Source of the DNA: Ruminococcaceae bacterium UBA2857
GTDB taxonomy: Bacteria; Bacillota; Clostridia; Oscillospirales; Acutalibacteraceae
DNA length: 7,433 bases
Assembly: GCA_002350705.1 (NCBI GenBank)
Contig: DEFH01000049.1
Location: 1-7,433 of the forward strand
Reading direction: 5' to 3'
The position numbers and the translations under genes were made by a program. The notes beneath the pieces are model-generated. The model saw nothing but the letters and a program-made list of their open reading frames with translations, did not search any database and had not been told where the DNA came from. Position 1 is the stretch's first letter; the number at the start of each line of letters is the position of its first letter. Shown here piece after piece: positions 6,105 to 7,433 of this stretch.

Positions 6105-6659
6105 TCATTCTCCGTTCAAAATTTCATTTCCGTCGGGGGTACACACGGATGCTCTTGCCTGTTTTTTACTCTGCCGCTCCATTCTGCGAACCACTGCTTT
6201 CCGAAGCTTTTGCAGGCGAAAGCGGTTATATCGCTGAATCATCGCAAACGGCAGATTGCCTATCAAAAGAATAACCGTAAGCACCAGTGCCATTCCAAAA
6301 TCATTCATCACAAACAGCACTGCGGAAAACATACAGTTCATGGTATGGTTCCATTCTCCCCGACAGGTCTCCATAATAAACTCATCCAGATACTCTATCG
6401 AAACATCATCAATATGGTCTTTGGAAAAGCCATCCTTGCCGATATGCTGGGGCAGAAAATCTTTCCAACGGTTGATTTTCAGGATATCCTGATAAAATTT
6501 TCCGTCACGCTCCCACTTGTGAGGAAGATAGATTTTCCTGTTGCAGTCAAACACAGAAGTACTCACGGAAATACACAAAAAAAATATTCCGTAATGCCAC
6601 ACCGCTCCCAAAACAATATTCACCAACAGGGCATTGACGACAGACTCCTCTCTCAGCAT
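6105..6659 (-). CDS. CrtO-family membrane protein (glycosyl-4,4'-diaponeurosporenoate acyltransferase-like)
   Basis: This is a 184-aa integral membrane protein with one N-terminal span (about 8-35) and a C-terminal hydrophobic hairpin or span (about 106-141). Between them is a soluble loop carrying the pattern of the CrtO family: W49-ERDGKFY-56, KINRWKDFLP (61-70), then ET (97-98), R100, E102 and H105. The C-terminal part has NLPFAMIQRYNRFRL (135-149), closely like the QRYNR-RL segment I recall from Staphylococcus aureus CrtO. In that organism CrtO acylates a carotenoid glucoside in staphyloxanthin synthesis. No carotenoid gene is present here, so the substrate is unknown and the staphylococcal name should not be transferred. 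The start is ATG at 6659 after AAGGAG, seven bases away. It precedes rsmE with a 4-base gap, in the same transcript. Confidence 0.75.
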   Translation of the reverse strand: MLREESVVNALLVNIVLGAVWHYGIFFLCISVSTSVFDCNRKIYLPHKWERDGKFYQDILKINRWKDFLPQHIGKDGFSKDHIDDVSIEYLDEFIMETCRGEWNHTMNCMFSAVLFVMNDFGMALVLTVILLIGNLPFAMIQRYNRFRLQKLRKAVVRRMERQSKKQARASVCTPDGNEILNGE

Positions 6660-6693
6660 AACATCTCTCCTTTGAAAAAGATATTATTTTTTT

Positions 6694-6728
6694 ATTATAC
6701 ATTTTTCCGTCAGTATAATTGTTAACAA
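6694..6728 (-). promoter_or_regulatory. possible promoter and operator of the CrtO-like/rsmE operon
   Basis: A perfect TATAAT lies on the minus strand at 6694-6699, 35 bases before the ATG. No good -35 hexamer sits at the right distance. Instead the perfect palindrome TTGTTAACAA (6719-6728) occupies that position, within a looser inverted repeat 6715-6733. This arrangement suggests a regulated or activator-dependent promoter, but the palindrome is A+T-rich and could be coincidental. Confidence 0.4.
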
Positions 6729-6790
6729 ATTATGAACAGCCCCGTTTGTCAAAAAAATTCCCCGCTCCGACAAAAATCTGCTAAAAAACA

Positions 6791-6819
6791 TTGTTATTTC
6801 AAAAAGAAAATGGTAAAAT
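6791..6819 (+). promoter_or_regulatory. predicted promoter of the CinA-like gene (extended -10)
   Basis: TTGTTA (6791-6796), a 17-base spacer and TAAAAT (6814-6819) are present. TGG immediately before the -10 gives a TGn extended element. Transcription should start near 6826, about 18 nt before the ATG, with the ribosome-binding site right at the transcript's beginning. Confidence 0.65.
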
Positions 6820-6843
6820 TAAATAGACAGTGAGGTGTTACAG

Positions 6844-7350
6844 ATGAACAATACCAATATGCATGATTTGCCAACCGCTCTCGTGAGCATACTCAAAGAA
6901 AAAAACAGAAAAATTGCTGCTGCCGAAAGCTTGACAGGAGGTCTTGTTTCCAAACGAATCACAGAAGTGTCGGGAGCTTCGGAAGTATTTGAATGTGGTG
7001 TATGTTCCTATTCCAACAGAATCAAACATGAAATTTTAGGCGTTCCGTCGGAAATATTGGAAACATATACCGAATACAGCAGTGAAACAGCCATTGCCAT
7101 GGCGGAGGGGGTACGGAAACTTTCCGGAGCAGATATTGCCGTTTCCACCACAGGTATCGCAGGACCAAACGGAGGTACTCCCGAAAAGCCTGTCGGTTTA
7201 GTATATGTGGGTATCAGCACACAAAATCACAGCTTCGCCAAAGAACTTCATCTCTCCAAAGGCTTTGAGGATGAAAGAGAATCCATTCGCTTTGCCGCTT
7301 CGTCCTATGCCTTGTACTACGCTCTCAAAGAAATGGAATGTACTTCCTGA
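6844..7350 (+). CDS. pncC: CinA C-terminal domain protein, nicotinamide-nucleotide amidohydrolase PncC
   Basis: PncC deamidates nicotinamide mononucleotide to nicotinate mononucleotide in NAD salvage. The protein has 168 aa and is a stand-alone C-terminal CinA domain without the N-terminal molybdopterin-binding-like part. The chosen ATG at 6844 follows GAGGTG by six bases. A GTG at 6835, in frame three codons earlier, overlaps that site and is rejected. Motifs in order are AAAESLTGG (25-33, holding the conserved Ser29 proposed as nucleophile), GASEVFECGVCSYSNRIK (44-61, with Lys61), LGV, SSETA (79-83) and TTGIAGPNGG (102-111), then EKPVGLVYVGI (114-124). All key blocks are intact. The usual Cys after Ser29 is Leu, a change seen in many members. 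It has its own promoter and diverges from the CrtO-like gene, so it appears to be monocistronic. Confidence 0.93.
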   Translation: MNNTNMHDLPTALVSILKEKNRKIAAAESLTGGLVSKRITEVSGASEVFECGVCSYSNRIKHEILGVPSEILETYTEYSSETAIAMAEGVRKLSGADIAVSTTGIAGPNGGTPEKPVGLVYVGISTQNHSFAKELHLSKGFEDERESIRFAASSYALYYALKEMECTS

Positions 7351-7359
7351 TAAAATGCC

Positions 7360-7401
7360 GCTTTGTTTCTTCATTATAGCATGAAAAGCAGGTCTTTTTT
7401 T
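7360..7401 (+). terminator. weak candidate terminator after the CinA-like gene
   Basis: Nine bases after the stop, GCTT (7360-7363) plus TTCAT (7370-7374) can pair with ATGAA plus AAGC (7381-7389). This leaves a 6-base bulge and a TATAGC loop. Seven T follow at 7395-7401, five bases after the stem. The stem is imperfect and A/T-rich, so this is only a possibility. The rest of the window to 7433 holds no visible gene. Confidence 0.3.
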
Positions 7402-7433
7402 ATCCTAATATGGCAAGAAGACTCCGGTCTCAC

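Noticed and set aside
7373..7381. Minus-strand TGCTATAAT extended -10 just after the CinA-like gene
   Set aside because: No -35 hexamer exists at a proper distance and it would only drive an antisense transcript into the gene. It also overlaps the weak terminator stem, so chance is likely.
7416..7429. Neighbouring GAAGAC and GGTCTC motifs at the window end
   Set aside because: These are short restriction-site words expected by chance and give no evidence of a biological or engineered element.

Overview
The window looks like a stretch of core chromosome from an anaerobic, low-to-mid G+C Gram-positive bacterium of the Clostridia, most plausibly a Ruminococcus-like Oscillospirales member. This is inferred from Shine-Dalgarno sites of the AGGAGG type, a sugar ABC operon without its own ATPase, a lipoprotein binding protein with a Ser/Thr-rich linker, and Clostridia-type hypothetical proteins. 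I see no insertion sequence, phage gene, CRISPR array, tRNA or rRNA. No intergenic stretch exceeds about 230 bases.

Layout, left to right. (1) 103-886, minus strand: two small overlapping genes, a 197-aa protein of a clostridial hypothetical family with a probable winged-helix-like C-terminus, and a 68-aa hypothetical protein. Their likely promoter (904-932) lies inside the terminator of the operon upstream. (2) 914-4439, minus strand: a CUT1-type carbohydrate ABC importer operon. Its order is promoter, lipoprotein binding protein, strong intercistronic hairpin, MalF-like permease, MalG-like permease, terminator. No ATPase, regulator or glycosidase is present. (3) 4563-5373, plus strand: a NUDIX hydrolase with an extra N-terminal domain that looks like a degenerate pyrophosphatase-like module, ending in a bidirectional terminator. 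(4) 5378-6659, minus strand: a CrtO-like membrane protein gene followed after 4 bases by rsmE. (5) 6791-7350, plus strand: a stand-alone CinA C-terminal domain protein (PncC).

How they work together: the three ABC genes form one uptake system for an unidentified sugar or oligosaccharide, presumably energised by a shared MsmX-type ATPase encoded elsewhere. The other genes are housekeeping functions: nucleotide clean-up (NUDIX), 16S rRNA modification (RsmE) and NAD-salvage amidohydrolase (PncC), next to a membrane protein of unknown role. I found no convincing new defence or mobile system. The most interesting points are the RBS-mimicking hairpin in the ABC operon, the promoter embedded in a terminator, the two-domain NUDIX protein, and the CrtO-family protein in a probable carotenoid-free setting.
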